DNA from: a virus
Length of the DNA: 22,127 nt
Strand: one strand, 5' to 3'
IMG/VR virus record: IMGVR_UViG_3300042945_000816
Span: 1 to 22,127 of that record
The notes beneath the pieces were generated by a model that worked only from the letters and a program-made list of their open reading frames with translations, ran no database searches and had not been told where the DNA came from. A program made the translations under genes and the position numbers. Positions 13,300 through 19,621 of this stretch are shown piece by piece; position 1 is the first letter of the stretch, and each line of letters starts with the position of its first letter.

Positions 13300-13952
13300 A
13301 AATAACTTTTGTTCCTGGCACAAAAGATATAGAGGATGCTGTCATGTTTCCTCAGCCAGCAAAAAATTTTATTCCAGATTGGTATAAAAGTATAAAATCA
13401 GGAAAAGATTTATTTAATGTAAAAAAGTGTATTCCTTTTTTAGACTCCATGTCTAATGGGTATATTCAAACTACATGGTGTGATATTAATATTATAGATG
13501 AAGAAGATGGACTAAAGGTTTTTTTTGACAGTAAGGTGCCACTATTTCATTATAGAGAAACATCGGATATGCCAATTGATAACTCTTTTTACAACATTGA
13601 GTTTATTTGGCAAAGACCTTGGTCAACAATATTGCCAGATGGATACTCTGCTCTTGTAGTGCATCCTTTAAATAGGGTTGACCTACCATTTATAACTCTT
13701 TCAGGAATTGTTGATTTTGATAAATCAATACATGCTCAAATAGGAAATATACCATTTTATATTAAAAAAAGTTTTACGGGAACCATCCCTGCTGGAACCC
13801 CAATGTTTCAAATAATACCTATAAAAAGAGAAGATTGGAAATCTGAAAGTCAAGAATATAGCGATTTTTTTTGGGAAAAAAAGATAAACCAAAGAAAAGG
13901 ACTTTCTAACTTTTATAAAAAAGAAGTTTGGCAAAAAAAGTTTTTTGAATAA
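13296..13952 (+). CDS. DUF6065-like phage protein of unknown function
   Basis: This 218-residue protein is soluble and aromatic-rich. Conserved-looking blocks are WYKSIKSGKDLFNVKKCIPF (about 29-48), DGYSALVVHPLNR (about 120-132), SGIVDFDKSIH and the PAGTPMFQIIPIKREDW block (about 175-191). The order 'Cys-x-Pro-Phe, strand, HPxNR, GIVDxD, G-x-PxxQxxPxxR' recalls DUF6065 proteins. This is recognition by eye, with no alignment. These proteins have no assigned activity. ATG 13296 overlaps the FmdB-like stop (ATGA). It is strikingly A/T-rich, with long A runs, compared with its neighbours. A double-stranded beta-helix enzyme is a speculative alternative. Confidence 0.6.
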   Translation: MKITFVPGTKDIEDAVMFPQPAKNFIPDWYKSIKSGKDLFNVKKCIPFLDSMSNGYIQTTWCDINIIDEEDGLKVFFDSKVPLFHYRETSDMPIDNSFYNIEFIWQRPWSTILPDGYSALVVHPLNRVDLPFITLSGIVDFDKSIHAQIGNIPFYIKKSFTGTIPAGTPMFQIIPIKREDWKSESQEYSDFFWEKKINQRKGLSNFYKKEVWQKKFFE

Positions 13953-13970
13953 AGTTTAATATAGGCTGTG

Positions 13971-13999
13971 TTGAAAAATAGAGAAACTAGGAGTATAAT
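13971..13999 (+). promoter_or_regulatory. Promoter overlapping the DUF7455 gene start
   Basis: TTGAAA (13971-13976), a 17-nt spacer, then TATAAT (13994-13999). The -10 abuts ATG 14000, so transcription is expected to begin near 14006, which is the A of the in-frame third codon ATG. This suggests a leaderless start at 14006. Confidence 0.8.
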
Positions 14000-14254
14000 A
14001 TGAATATGACTATAGCAGAAGATATTGTAGAAAAGCAGTGGGTTCTTAAGGCAACAGATCGTTGTGATTCTTGTGCAGCAGAGGCTTTAGTTAGAGTAAC
14101 TGGTCTTAATGGAGATCTACTTTTTTGTGGTCACCACTATAATAAGATTATGGATAATCCAGAATCTTATAAAAAAATGATGGCATTTATGATAACTGTC
14201 GTTGATGAAAGAGATAAACTTATTGAAAATAAAGCAAAGGGGAAAGACTACTAA
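14000..14254 (+). CDS. DUF7455-type actinobacterial zinc-ribbon protein
   Basis: The protein has 84 residues, or 82 if it starts at ATG 14006. The core KATDRCDSCAAEALVRV, then LNGDLLFCGHHYNK, supplies the Cys-x2-Cys and Cys-x2-His/His ligands (C22, C25, C43, H45/H46) typical of DUF7455, a small family found widely in Actinobacteria. It supports an actinobacterial host. AGGAG (13989-13993) sits 6 nt before ATG 14000, while the promoter predicts a leaderless transcript from 14006. Both initiation modes may be used, depending on whether the message is read through or freshly initiated. The stop overlaps the nuclease start (TAATG). Confidence 0.85.
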   Translation: MNMTIAEDIVEKQWVLKATDRCDSCAAEALVRVTGLNGDLLFCGHHYNKIMDNPESYKKMMAFMITVVDERDKLIENKAKGKDY

Positions 14255-14661
14255 TGTATGAATACTATGTAAGAAAAGTAGAAAATGTTGTTGATGGAGA
14301 TACCATTGATGTTCTTATTGATTTAGGGTTTGATATTTTGTTTCAGTCCCGTGTAAGATTGGCTGGTATTGATACACCTGAGTCCCGTACAAAGGATCTT
14401 AAAGAAAAGGCTCTTGGCCTTGAGTCCAAAGAATACCTAAAGAAGGCTCTAAAAGATGCAAAGTCTGTTGTCATTAAAACTGAGAAGATGGACTCATCTG
14501 AAAAGTATGGTCGCATTTTAGGCTGGGTATATATTAATGGAGATACAGTATCCCTTAACGACATGATGATCAATGATGGTTATGCATGGGGATATCTTGG
14601 AGACACTAAGGTAAAAGATTTTGACGAACTTGCAAAGGCTAGAAAGAAATCTGGTAAGTGA
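14254..14661 (+). CDS. Thermonuclease-like (SNase) phosphodiesterase, cytoplasmic
   Basis: This 135-residue OB-fold nuclease has the full SNase signature: VVDGDTIDV (acidic residues at 14-19), VRLAGIDTPE with R35, D40 and E43, and KYGRILGWV with R87. These numbers coincide with the mature staphylococcal nuclease numbering. It cleaves DNA and/or RNA with calcium. No signal peptide is visible, so the enzyme stays inside the host cell and probably degrades host nucleic acid or processes phage DNA. It is translationally coupled on both sides (TAATG before, GTGA after). It ends in a basic KARKKSGK tail. Confidence 0.92.
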   Translation: MYEYYVRKVENVVDGDTIDVLIDLGFDILFQSRVRLAGIDTPESRTKDLKEKALGLESKEYLKKALKDAKSVVIKTEKMDSSEKYGRILGWVYINGDTVSLNDMMINDGYAWGYLGDTKVKDFDELAKARKKSGK

Positions 14662-14903
14662 AACATATTTTATATTTTACAGCAGACTGGTGTAATCCTT
14701 GTAAAAGGGTGAAACCAATAGTTGAAGAACTTAACCGTGACTCTTCTGTAAAATTTCAATTTATTGATGTTGACCAGGAAACAGAAATGGCTAAAAACAT
14801 GAACGTTAGGTCAGTACCTACATTTATTGTTATTGAGGATGGCTCTGAAGTAAAAAGAGTAACTGGTGCACAAACAAGAGAACAGTTGCAGGAATTAATG
14901 TAA
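14658..14903 (+). CDS. Thioredoxin-like protein with WCNPC active site
   Basis: This 81-residue minimal thioredoxin has the active site ADWCNPCKRVKP (C12, C15). The cis-Pro loop is NVRSVPTFIV (P54) and the end strand is GSEVKRVTGA. The GTG start overlaps the nuclease stop (GTGA). Compared with a standard thioredoxin (about 105 aa), the N-terminal beta/alpha unit is missing, as in many phage thioredoxin/glutaredoxin forms. WCNPC replaces the usual WCGPC, which should shift redox potential. Its likely role is dithiol reduction in the cytoplasm, for example supplying a ribonucleotide reductase, but no such enzyme is in the window. Confidence 0.9.
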   Translation: MKHILYFTADWCNPCKRVKPIVEELNRDSSVKFQFIDVDQETEMAKNMNVRSVPTFIVIEDGSEVKRVTGAQTREQLQELM

Positions 14904-14904
14904 A

Positions 14905-15234
14905 ATGAATGAGGCTAGTCCAGAAATCTTTGACATGCTAATACTAAATGGGGCCATTGAGGTAGTTGGTGTTGACCCAATAAGCGGAGAGTTCTTATAT
15001 TCAATGACAGAAAAAATGATTGATATTATGCCAGAGGTTTACCAAGAGCACTTAAATCAGGTCAATAATCAGATAATGAATCTTTGGCAAGATGGGTTCT
15101 TGGAAGTTGATTTGCTTGACCCTAACCCCATGGTAACCCTTACAAAAAAGGCTTTTAACTTAGAAGAATTAAAGAAAATGGACAGTGAGTCCCTAGAATG
15201 CCTCAATGAAATAAAGAGAGTTTTAGCAAAGTAA
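14905..15234 (+). CDS. Hypothetical protein, winged-helix-like
   Basis: This 109-residue acidic soluble protein contains the segment FDMLILNGAIEVVGVDPISG, then SMTEKMIDIMPEVYQEHLNQ. A helix, IMNLWQDGFLEVDLLDPNPM, and TLTKKAFNLEELKKM follow. The helix-helix-strand-turn-strand order resembles a small winged helix (MarR/PadR-like) in which NLWQDGFLEV would be the recognition helix and wing. It lacks a basic surface, so protein-protein contact is as likely as DNA binding. It starts 1 nt after the thioredoxin stop. Similar proteins seem common in aquatic phages. The function is unknown. Confidence 0.7.
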   Translation: MNEASPEIFDMLILNGAIEVVGVDPISGEFLYSMTEKMIDIMPEVYQEHLNQVNNQIMNLWQDGFLEVDLLDPNPMVTLTKKAFNLEELKKMDSESLECLNEIKRVLAK

Positions 15235-15238
15235 ATTC

Positions 15239-15247
15239 TGCTATAAT
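15239..15247 (+). promoter_or_regulatory. Extended -10 promoter (TGCTATAAT) before the gene at 15274
   Basis: TATAAT (15242-15247) is preceded by TGC. The best -35 candidate is weak. The leader of about 20 nt contains CTAGGAGG upstream of ATG 15274. Confidence 0.65.
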
Positions 15248-15273
15248 CAGTATATAGGTCTAGGAGGATCGTC

Positions 15274-16026
15274 ATGCCATATAAAGTAGGAGCAAAAGGA
15301 TCATTTGGGTGCTCTGGGTACCCTGCTCTAAAAGAGGGTACAAATGAAGTAATGGGTTGCCATACTTCAAGAGCAGAGGCAGCAGCACAAATTTTTGCCA
15401 TTAATCGTAGTGAAGGAAATATAGGAAAGTCAATGCCAAACCTTAAGGAAGGCGACTTTGCTATGACTGCACATGGTGGAGATGAAGAGTTTCATATTGG
15501 ACAAGTAGTTCATGTAATGCGTGAAGGAATGCTTGGCGTACCTGGTGGAGAGTATACACTTGAAGCAACTCCTGAAAACCCTGCAGTTCTTATTCAATTG
15601 TTTGAACAAGAAGACAGCGGATTATGGGAAGCAACAAGATTGTATTCTGCATGCACAATGAGTTTATTTATTGCAATTGATCCACTACCAGTTGAGCCAG
15701 AACTAACAGTTGAAGATATGCCAAACATGAATTCTCAACCAGACCTTATGGATGCATATGATTCTTCAATTGGTAAAGCAAAGAAGCCAAACTATGGGGC
15801 AATGATTGAGCCTCGTAGAGGTGGATCTACTCCTTCTAATCCACAACTATATGCAAGAGTAGTGCAAGCAGCAAAAGATAAGTTTGATGTATATCCATCT
15901 GCTGTTGCTAACTCCTGGGTAGTTCAAGAGTATAAGCGACGTGGTGGTACATATAAATCAGATGAAGTATCTGAAGCAAAAAGTATTTGGGATGGATCCT
16001 TTGATCCAAAGGGGTTTATTAAATAA
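15274..16026 (+). CDS. Three-part phage protein with CHTSRAEAAAQ motif and C-terminal RGGTYK domain
   Basis: This 250-residue protein has three visible parts. The first (1-50) contains GCSGYPALKEGTNEVMGCH, then TSRAEAAAQIFAIN, a small Cys/His module that also appears near head-maturation proteins in actinophages. The second (about 57-137) is beta-rich (HIGQVVHVMREGMLGVPGGE). The third (about 180-230) contains LYARVVQAAKDKFDVYPSAV, then ANSWVVQEYKRRGGTYK, a basic helical module also seen in other phage proteins. It may be a structural or assembly accessory; no catalytic motif is seen. It has its own promoter and a strong ribosome site, and heads a coupled string of three genes. Confidence 0.7.
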   Translation: MPYKVGAKGSFGCSGYPALKEGTNEVMGCHTSRAEAAAQIFAINRSEGNIGKSMPNLKEGDFAMTAHGGDEEFHIGQVVHVMREGMLGVPGGEYTLEATPENPAVLIQLFEQEDSGLWEATRLYSACTMSLFIAIDPLPVEPELTVEDMPNMNSQPDLMDAYDSSIGKAKKPNYGAMIEPRRGGSTPSNPQLYARVVQAAKDKFDVYPSAVANSWVVQEYKRRGGTYKSDEVSEAKSIWDGSFDPKGFIK

Positions 16027-16166
16027 TGCCAAAGAAAAAAGCAGGGGCATTTAATGCAACTCAAATTAAAGATGGAAAGATTGTTCGTATGAACAAGAAT
16101 GGAACAGTAAAGTCTATTCTTGGAGACTACTATGTTAATCACAAGAAGGTAAAGACTAATGGCTGA
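16026..16166 (+). CDS. 46-aa basic hypothetical protein
   Basis: It reads MPKKKAGAFNATQIKDGKIV and continues RMNKNGTVKSILGDYYVNHK, a basic protein that could form a three-stranded beta sheet. It starts on TAATG at the previous stop and overlaps the following gene by 8 nt (ATGGCTGA), so translation of all three is probably coupled. The function is unknown. A DNA- or capsid-associated peptide is conceivable from its charge. Confidence 0.7.
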   Translation: MPKKKAGAFNATQIKDGKIVRMNKNGTVKSILGDYYVNHKKVKTNG

Positions 16167-16521
16167 TACATATTCACCTAATGCAGGAATGAAAGCAGCA
16201 GCACGTCGTGCTTTAAAGTGGAAAGAAGATGGCAAGGCTACTGGTGCTGGTACCCCTGTAGGTTGGGGAAGAGCAACAGATATTGTTAATGGATCTGCAA
16301 TGTCTCTTGATACTGTTAAGAGAATGTTCTCTTTCTTCTCTCGTCATGAGGTAGATAAAAAGGGTAAAGGTTTTTATGATGGACCTGAATTTCCATCCAA
16401 TGGTCGTATTATGTGGGATGCTTGGGGTGGCGATGCTGGATTTTCATGGTCAAGGGCTATAGTAGAGCGTGAAAGAAACAAGGTTTGGGAAAACAGCCCT
16501 TTTAATTTTAGAAAGGGTTAA
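16159..16521 (+). CDS. Conserved phage domain protein (GWGRATDIVNG ... SRHEVDKKGKGF)
   Basis: This 120-residue protein has the strongly patterned core MKAAARRALKWKEDG, GWGRATDIVNG, SLDTVKRMFSFFSRHEVDKK and RIMWDAWGGDAGFSWSR. Its length fits one full domain. I recognise this as a common phage module that elsewhere is found alone or attached to head-maturation/protease proteins; its activity is not known. The helical, Trp-rich layout suggests a DNA- or protein-binding fold. It is coupled to the two preceding genes. Confidence 0.75.
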   Translation: MADTYSPNAGMKAAARRALKWKEDGKATGAGTPVGWGRATDIVNGSAMSLDTVKRMFSFFSRHEVDKKGKGFYDGPEFPSNGRIMWDAWGGDAGFSWSRAIVERERNKVWENSPFNFRKG

Positions 16522-16523
16522 GC

Positions 16524-16943
16524 ATGGAGTATGTCCTAGTAGTGGGCTTGACAATCATATGTGCTTGGTCTATAATTAGAATAGTAGCAAAGAGTAAGTA
16601 TAAAAAAAATCATTATACTATCTATCGTCAAAGCGATATGCATAAAATGATGAAAAAGTTTTTTACTTATGATTTACCACAAAATCAACATTTATCTTCT
16701 CAGTTGCAAAAACGAAGAGAAGAGGGTACAATTAAGGTGTTGGTTGTAGAAGATCAAGCATATTGGGTGGCTAGTAACATATTTTATGTTGCTAATGTAA
16801 AAGATGGTACTCCTGTATCAGATTCAGCAAAGCCAGTAGACACAACCAATATGTCCAAAAAAGACGTTGAAAAGATGTTATTCATATTGGATAACTTAAA
16901 GGGTGGGAATAGAAATGATAGTGGCAGTACAGGGAACAAATGA
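16524..16943 (+). CDS. Membrane-anchored hypothetical protein
   Basis: This 139-residue protein has an N-terminal transmembrane anchor (YVLVVGLTIICAWSIIRIVA, about 3-22) and a basic juxtamembrane region (KSKYKKNHY). A cytoplasmic domain follows with a compact beta part (TIKVLVVEDQAYWVASNIFYVANV, about 69-92) and a helical C-terminus. There is no recognised motif. It overlaps the next gene by about 29 nt from that gene's ATG 16915. It is one of several single-span membrane proteins in this half of the window. Confidence 0.7.
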   Translation: MEYVLVVGLTIICAWSIIRIVAKSKYKKNHYTIYRQSDMHKMMKKFFTYDLPQNQHLSSQLQKRREEGTIKVLVVEDQAYWVASNIFYVANVKDGTPVSDSAKPVDTTNMSKKDVEKMLFILDNLKGGNRNDSGSTGNK

Positions 16944-17265
16944 TTTTAGTGATTATCAAGTATTTCTTCGTGCAATGAGCGTTGCTCTTTCTTGCATGAA
17001 AGAAGATGATAAGGAATTTGTTATTTACTCAGTAGGCCCAGCAAAAGTAAATTCTTTTGTTTCAGAGTTTTCAAACTTATCCGAAAGAGGAATGAAGGCT
17101 CGTGGAAAAAAGATTAAGTTCTTTAAAGCACCTGCATCATGGGTTGAAGAAAATATGAGTTACGTAAATTACTTTGCGTTTTTAAGTACACAGAAGCAGT
17201 CAAATTCAAAACTTGTTGCTCATGCTGAACTTAATAATGTTGAAGTTGGAATTTTTAGATACTAA
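16915..17265 (+). CDS. SLOG/YspA-like Rossmann-fold phage protein
   Basis: The protein has 116 residues from ATG 16915. The opening MIVAVQGTNDFSDYQVFLRA resembles the GTRDFxDY nucleotide-binding start of DUF2493/YspA and other SLOG-superfamily proteins. EFVIYSVGPAKVNSFVSEFS gives a second beta-alpha unit, KKIKFFKAPASWVEENM a third, and SKLVAHAELNNVEVGIFRY closes the sheet. SLOG proteins bind nucleotides or small signalling molecules; here that is an inference from the fold. GTG 16903 is in frame, but GGGTGGG at 16901-16907 fits ATG 16915 better (7-nt spacing). Confidence 0.7.
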   Translation: MIVAVQGTNDFSDYQVFLRAMSVALSCMKEDDKEFVIYSVGPAKVNSFVSEFSNLSERGMKARGKKIKFFKAPASWVEENMSYVNYFAFLSTQKQSNSKLVAHAELNNVEVGIFRY

Positions 17266-17276
17266 AAGGAGTACAG

Positions 17277-17486
17277 ATGATCATAAAAGACTTAGATACA
17301 ATGGAAAAAATTGTATCAAAAAATAGCAACCTCAAATGGGTTGGTTGGGATGTTCTAGAACTCAAGAAAACAAATCTTGGCAGAACAGACGTTAATGGAA
17401 TTCGTATCAAAGATCAGTGGTACATTCAAAAAACTTTTACTCCTTCTCGTAATGGCTGGGAGATTCCAGGCAAGTATAAGGAGTAG
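17277..17486 (+). CDS. 69-aa conserved phage hypothetical protein
   Basis: It reads as a short helix (DTMEKIVSKN), then LKWVGWDVLELKKTNLGR, VNGIRIKDQWYIQKTFTPSR and NGWEIPGKYKE. This is a compact Trp-rich beta domain. The ending N-G-W-x-I-P is a recurrent pattern in small phage proteins, but no function is known to me. AAAAGGAG precedes ATG 17277. It lies two nt upstream of the WhiB gene and encodes that gene's AAGGAG ribosome site, so the two are expressed together. Confidence 0.75.
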   Translation: MIIKDLDTMEKIVSKNSNLKWVGWDVLELKKTNLGRTDVNGIRIKDQWYIQKTFTPSRNGWEIPGKYKE

Positions 17487-17488
17487 GT

Positions 17489-17773
17489 ATGAAGCAGCAT
17501 CTATGGAAAGACGATGCTCCATGCAAAGACCTTGATACTAATATATTTTTTGATAAATATGAGGACGAACCTGAGTCCAGATTTTTAGTTGATGCTTTAT
17601 GTATGCAGTGTCCACTAGCAAGAAAATGTTTTGCTAATGGTGTATCTGGCAAGGAATGGGGAGTTTGGGGTGGTGTATATCTTGAGGACGGTAAGGTGTC
17701 TAGAGAATTCAATAACCACAAAACCAAGGTAGATTGGGCAGACACATGGCAAGTTTTAACAATGGACAAATAA
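17489..17773 (+). CDS. WhiB-like Fe-S transcription factor
   Basis: This 94-residue protein has the invariant four cysteines (C12, C38-x2-C41, C47) that ligate a [4Fe-4S] cluster. The G-[VI]-W-G-G turn (GVWGGVYL, 58-65) contacts the sigma factor and DNA region. The family is confined to Actinobacteria and their phages, making this one of the clearest host markers in the window. Phage WhiB proteins can interfere with host WhiB regulation through the primary sigma factor. After the turn the basic tail is weak (KVSREFNNHKTK) rather than a strong AT-hook. It is preceded by AAGGAG and followed one base later by the next gene. Confidence 0.95.
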   Translation: MKQHLWKDDAPCKDLDTNIFFDKYEDEPESRFLVDALCMQCPLARKCFANGVSGKEWGVWGGVYLEDGKVSREFNNHKTKVDWADTWQVLTMDK

Positions 17774-17774
17774 A

Positions 17775-18005
17775 ATGTATACAGATTCAATGAGAAGAGC
17801 ATTTCACGCAGTACCAGCACCTAAAGGCTTTTCTGTTCAACTTATTGACAATGATCATTTTCTTACTGTAAAATTAGATGAACGACATTTTGCTGGACTA
17901 CTGCATGATGAAAAGATTGCAGCATTACAGTATGTTGTACAACTTAAAAAAGCATTAGAGATGGAAGGTGCTATTGTTTTGGTTACTAGGGAGGCTACTA
18001 AATGA
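17775..18005 (+). CDS. 76-aa hypothetical protein
   Basis: Its visible order is MRRAFHAVPAPKGFSVQLID, then FLTVKLDERHFAGL, then KIAALQYVVQLKKALEMEGA and a short end. This gives an alpha/beta pattern with two strands and an amphipathic helix. It has no cysteines, membrane segment or signal. It starts 1 nt after the WhiB stop and ends in ATGA overlap with the following gene, so it belongs to the same operon. It is possibly a WhiB partner by context only. The family is not recognised. Confidence 0.7.
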   Translation: MYTDSMRRAFHAVPAPKGFSVQLIDNDHFLTVKLDERHFAGLLHDEKIAALQYVVQLKKALEMEGAIVLVTREATK

Positions 18006-18433
18006 ATAAAAACATTGTTATAGTTGCATTAGTTTCTGCAATTGTTTCTTTTGCAATGGCCTATGCCGTAACACTAAAAAAATTAATTACTTCACAAAAA
18101 CTTGCAGGAAAGTTATATGTTGATAACTTTACCTTAGAAGAATATATCAAGACAATTAAAAACTCAAAAGAAGATAAAACAGATCAGCAAATACATCAAG
18201 AAAATTTTTTAAAGTTTCTTTCTGATTCACGGGACTGGGCATTCAACTATATTGAAGAGGTTCAATCTGGTCTTAATAAGTTTGTTACTGATATTGAGCC
18301 AGAAATTAATTACTTTAGAGAGTACGGAGATCTTATGGCAATGCAGCCTAACTACTATTCTTTGAAGAAAATAACAGAGGCATATGAAGAATTAAAGAAT
18401 TTACTACCAAAAGAAGAAGAGGAAGTTAAGTGA
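18002..18433 (+). CDS. N-anchored membrane protein with acidic helical domain
   Basis: This 143-residue protein has a basic start (MNKN) followed by a transmembrane segment IVIVALVSAIVSFAMAYAVT (about 5-24), then KKLITSQK and a long helical cytoplasmic or extracytoplasmic part with coiled-coil character (about 45-143), ending EEEEVK. SRDWAFNYIEEVQSGLNKFV is the most structured-looking block. No family is recognised. It is coupled by ATGA to the gene before and by GTGA to the XapX gene after, so it could act with that membrane protein. Confidence 0.7.
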   Translation: MNKNIVIVALVSAIVSFAMAYAVTLKKLITSQKLAGKLYVDNFTLEEYIKTIKNSKEDKTDQQIHQENFLKFLSDSRDWAFNYIEEVQSGLNKFVTDIEPEINYFREYGDLMAMQPNYYSLKKITEAYEELKNLLPKEEEEVK

Positions 18434-18588
18434 AAGATATTATTTTATCAATGCTAACAGGTTTTGGATGCGGTGTCGTGTTCGCAGCATTCAAATTGCC
18501 AGTACCAGCACCACCAGTTTTTGCGGGAGTCGCAGGAATTATTGGTCTATGGATTGGTTTTACAGTACTAACACGAGTTATATCCTAG
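18430..18588 (+). CDS. XapX (DUF1427) domain membrane protein, GTG start
   Basis: This 52-residue protein reads MKDIILSMLTGFGCGVVFAA, then FKLPVPAPPVFAGVAGIIGL and WIGFTVLTRVIS. The KLPVPAPP-x3-GV-x2-I-x-G core is the XapX signature: two hydrophobic segments flanking a proline-rich turn. Bacterial XapX proteins have no clear role. In a phage, near other small membrane genes, a holin-like or membrane-stress role is plausible. The GTG start at 18430 overlaps the previous TGA (GTGA). It is followed by a 10-nt gap carrying the AGGAGG ribosome site of the next gene. Confidence 0.88.
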   Translation: MKDIILSMLTGFGCGVVFAAFKLPVPAPPVFAGVAGIIGLWIGFTVLTRVIS

Positions 18589-18598
18589 GAGGAATAAA

Positions 18599-18871
18599 AT
18601 GAATACAGAACAACTAAAAGGAATGCTAGCGTCATACGGAAGATCAGTACTCGCATCAGGTCTTGCCCTATATATGGCGGGAGTTACAGATCCAAAGGAT
18701 CTATGGACTGCACTAGTGGCAGCAATTGCTCCAGTAGCAATCAGAGCAATTAATCCTAACGACAAGGCATTTGGTGTACTACCATCTGCTGAAGAGGTAG
18801 AGAAGGCTTTGAAGACTGCTAAAGCACCTGTAAAGAAGGCTGCTAAGAAGGCACCTGCAAAGAAGAAGTAA
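18599..18871 (+). CDS. Holin-like small membrane protein with Lys/Ala/Pro tail
   Basis: This 90-residue protein has an amphipathic N-terminus (NTEQLKGMLASYGRS) and a hydrophobic stretch VLASGLALYMAGV (about 17-29). A second stretch, LWTALVAAIAPVAIRAINP, is at about 34-52. A strongly basic tail (KKAAKKAPAKKK) ends the protein. Two short hydrophobic segments, a C-terminal polylysine region and an AGGAGG site (18586-18591) are typical of actinophage holins, though sequence family membership is not proven. It is the last gene before the terminator and close to the XapX gene, so the two may form a lysis or membrane pair, remote from the endolysin at 12469. Confidence 0.7.
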   Translation: MNTEQLKGMLASYGRSVLASGLALYMAGVTDPKDLWTALVAAIAPVAIRAINPNDKAFGVLPSAEEVEKALKTAKAPVKKAAKKAPAKKK

Positions 18872-18886
18872 TTCTTTAAATAGTTA

Positions 18887-18916
18887 GGGCCAGTCTATAT
18901 TAGGCTGGCTCTTTCT
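18887..18916 (+). terminator. Intrinsic terminator ending the 15-18.9 kb operon
   Basis: GGGCCAG (18887-18893) pairs with CTGGCTC (18905-18911), giving 7 bp with one G-T pair and an 11-nt loop. A short T-rich stretch (TTTCT, 18912-18916) follows. It separates the small-gene operon from the glycosyltransferase locus. Confidence 0.75.
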
Positions 18917-18934
18917 ATGTTACTATGGAGATAT

Positions 18935-19621
18935 ATGTCAAAGACAGCGCTAATAATGTGTACGTATATAAGGTTTGAGAACCTACACACAACTTTGGCC
19001 TGCATAAATAATCAAACAGATAAAGACTTTGACTTTTATATTATAGATAACTCAGGTCAAAATGAAAAACTTTTAAAGTATTTAGATAAGTTTAAAGGAA
19101 GCCTAGATATCTCTGTACATAACTATGCAAATGACTTTAAACAATTTGCTAGATTTATATTAGCAAGAGATCTTGCAGAAGATGGATACGAAAAAATAAT
19201 CTTTATTGATGATGATGAAATAATTCCAAATACATTTATAGAAGAATGTCACAGACAATATGATGAGATCTGTGTAAAATCTTTTTGGGCACACAGAGTT
19301 AATTCAAGATACAAAAGAAAAATTAAGATTGAGAAAGAAGAACTAGGAAACTATGCTGGTACGGGTGGGCTAATCTGCAGTGCCAAACTATTTTTAAACG
19401 AAGACTTTTTTGACTGCCCTGAAGAATACTGGATCATTGACGACCTATGGTTATCTTATTACATATTAAAGTTTACAAACTATAAGATCAAAGAACTTAA
19501 AACAGATATTAAATTTATTAAAGATAGAAAGGCAACTTTTCTTACGCTTGGAGATTTAAAACAAAAGTTCTCCGAAGAGTTTATCCTTCCAGAATCTGAA
19601 GGTATTGATCCCTTAGAATAG
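18935..19621 (+). CDS. GT2-like glycosyltransferase
   Basis: This 228-residue GT-A-fold enzyme starts ALIMCTYIRFENLHTTLACI, the classical GT2 opening, with an acidic NDP-sugar site: FYIIDNSG near 35-41 and the metal-binding IIFIDDDEII (D92-E95). GTGGLICSAKLF and EEYWIIDDLWLSYY (about 155-175) match the acceptor and ED-type motifs. It transfers a sugar from a nucleotide donor in the cytoplasm; the acceptor is unknown. GGAG (18927-18930) supports ATG 18935, whereas the in-frame ATG 18917 has no ribosome site and abuts the terminator. Its 3' end overlaps the opposing gene by 41 bp. Confidence 0.88.
   Translation: MSKTALIMCTYIRFENLHTTLACINNQTDKDFDFYIIDNSGQNEKLLKYLDKFKGSLDISVHNYANDFKQFARFILARDLAEDGYEKIIFIDDDEIIPNTFIEECHRQYDEICVKSFWAHRVNSRYKRKIKIEKEELGNYAGTGGLICSAKLFLNEDFFDCPEEYWIIDDLWLSYYILKFTNYKIKELKTDIKFIKDRKATFLTLGDLKQKFSEEFILPESEGIDPLE

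Noticed and set aside
18917-18934. ATG 18917 as start of the GT2 gene
   Set aside because: It abuts the terminator hairpin, has no ribosome site, and the resulting N-terminus (LLWRYM) precedes the normal GT2 opening; ATG 18935 has GGAG 4 nt upstream.
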